Positions 5,508-6,328 of a stretch of DNA of 6,328 nucleotides are shown in pieces. Within the stretch, counting starts at the first letter, position 1; the number at the start of each line of letters is the position of its first letter. The notes beneath the pieces are model-generated. The model was not told where the DNA came from, ran no database searches, and was given only the letters and a program-made list of their open reading frames with translations. Both the position numbers and the translations under genes were made by a program. The stretch is taken from positions 1 to 6,328 of the forward strand of contig JAJRYU010000591.1 of NCBI GenBank assembly GCA_024275615.1, read 5' to 3'. This stretch comes from Planctomycetota bacterium (GTDB lineage: Bacteria > Planctomycetota > GCA-002687715 > DRQF01).

Positions 5508-6328
5508 ATGGTGGATCATTTAGGGCGTTTTCTCCTGGTCATTCTGGCCCTGGTGTTGGTGGCTTTCGCGGCTCCAGCCTGGGCGCAGGAGGATGTTGGC
5601 ATCCCGGTCATTCAAGACGCATCGGACGATGCACCGGCCACGATCCACGAGCGGGAGCCCAGTCCGTGGAGCATTGTTTCCGTGTTGCGGGGTGCCATGG
5701 GGCTGATCACCTTGACCGGCTTGGCGTGGCTCTTGAGCCTTCATCGCAAGAAAACGCCGTGGAAACTCGTCTTTGGCGCCATTGCCATGCAGCTCCTTTT
5801 GGGGCTGTTCCTGATCAAGTGGGACATCGGCTACGACCTATTTGCCAGAATTTCGACCTTCATCACCAAACTCTTGGAATTCTCCAACGAAGGGGCCAGT
5901 TTTGTGTTCGGTTCGGTGGTGACGGGCGCGAACAATGGCCCAGCTTTGGCCTTCAAAGCGTTGCCGACTATTATTTTCTTTTCCTGCCTCATGTCTGTGC
6001 TCTATCACCTGCGGATCATGCATTACGTCATCTTGGTTTTGGCCAAGATCATGAATCGGTTCTTAGGTGTTACTGGTGCCGAGTCAATGGCCATGGCCGC
6101 CAACATTTTCGTTGGTCAAACGGAGGCGCCTTTGGTCGTACGTCGCTTCGTGCCGACGATGACCAAATCTGAATTGATGAGCTTGATGACGGGGGGCTTT
6201 GCAACTGTTGCTGGAAGCGTGTTGGCGGCCTATATCGCTATGCTTCAGCAAGGAGGTGGAGCGGAGTATATACCCCATCTTCTCATCGCCTCGGTGATGT
6301 CAGCTCCGGCGGCTTTCGCCATCTCCAA
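5508..6328 (+). CDS. Concentrative nucleoside transporter, CNT/NupC family (3' truncated by window edge)
   Basis: The frame stays open from the ATG at 5508 to the window end, giving 273 codons of a protein normally about 400-420 aa. CNT proteins import nucleosides across the inner membrane using a Na+ or H+ gradient. The family is recognised from GANNGPALAFKALPTIIFF (140-158), from GQTEAPL (203-209), and from ATVAGSVLAAY (232-242). The GQTEAPL Gln-Thr-Glu corresponds to the nucleobase-binding residues of Vibrio cholerae CNT. Membrane segments are seen near 56-77, 86-104, 151-167, 223-246 and 257-273. The second-half ribose-binding motif lies beyond the edge. Residues 1-26 look like a cleavable signal peptide (hydrophobic core, then APAWA before Q27). 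An acidic polar linker (28-52) follows, then the first conserved segment, which is an unusual N-terminus for this family. The gene is divergent from the phosphomutase, with a 113-bp shared regulatory gap. Substrate range cannot be read from this half. Confidence 0.9.
   Translation, partial: MVDHLGRFLLVILALVLVAFAAPAWAQEDVGIPVIQDASDDAPATIHEREPSPWSIVSVLRGAMGLITLTGLAWLLSLHRKKTPWKLVFGAIAMQLLLGLFLIKWDIGYDLFARISTFITKLLEFSNEGASFVFGSVVTGANNGPALAFKALPTIIFFSCLMSVLYHLRIMHYVILVLAKIMNRFLGVTGAESMAMAANIFVGQTEAPLVVRRFVPTMTKSELMSLMTGGFATVAGSVLAAYIAMLQQGGGAEYIPHLLIASVMSAPAAFAIS

Noticed and set aside
5666..6172. 168-codon plus-strand open frame overlapping the transporter
   Set aside because: It is in a different frame from the recognisable CNT sequence, is rich in His/Arg/Cys with no family features, and is a shadow of the truncated real gene.
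1..6328. Mobile element, CRISPR array, toxin-antitoxin, defence cassette, tRNA or rRNA
   Set aside because: I found no transposase, integrase, terminal repeats, regularly spaced repeats, paired small ORFs or RNA gene signatures. The genes look like stable chromosomal genes.

Overview
The window looks like ordinary chromosomal DNA from a Gram-negative-type bacterium. Three or four of the proteins carry Sec-type signal peptides, and the gene set includes an AlgC/ManB-type sugar phosphomutase, a secreted cyclophilin and a CNT nucleoside transporter. Genes are tightly packed, Shine-Dalgarno sequences are clear, and base composition looks moderately GC-rich and even. I cannot place the phylum. The secreted paralogous proteins of unknown function and the exported HEAT-repeat/cyclophilin fusion would suit an environmental lineage such as Planctomycetota, Acidobacteriota or Myxococcota, but that is an impression and not a result.

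Layout from left to right. Positions 1-96 (+) are the last 31 codons of an unidentified protein. Positions 97-273 are a leader/promoter region with an inverted repeat. Positions 274-1194 and 1199-2104 (both +) are two tandem genes, 4 bp apart, for secreted proteins about 40% identical to each other by eye. I do not recognise the family. A strong, nearly symmetric stem-loop at 2174-2205 lies between convergent genes and should terminate transcription from both sides. Positions 4015-2240 (-) encode an exported HEAT-repeat protein ending in a cyclophilin-type peptidyl-prolyl isomerase domain. Its start codon overlaps by 4 bp (ATGA) the stop of the upstream gene at 5394-4012 (-), a phosphomannomutase/phosphoglucomutase. 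Positions 5395-5507 are a divergent promoter region with overlapping -10 elements and a perfect 7-bp palindrome. Positions 5508-6328 (+) are the first 273 codons of a concentrative nucleoside transporter (CNT/NupC family) that runs off the right edge.

How the genes work together: the two left-hand paralogs are almost certainly co-transcribed and translationally close, so they probably act in the same envelope or extracellular process. The phosphomutase and the HEAT-cyclophilin form a translationally coupled two-gene operon, although their biochemical roles (sugar-phosphate supply for surface polysaccharide and extracytoplasmic protein folding) are not obviously linked. The transporter is divergent from that operon and shares its promoter region. 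I see no mobile element, CRISPR array, tRNA, rRNA or defence system. The most novel material is the unknown tandem secreted family, followed by the exported HEAT-cyclophilin and the signal-peptide-like N-terminus on the transporter.
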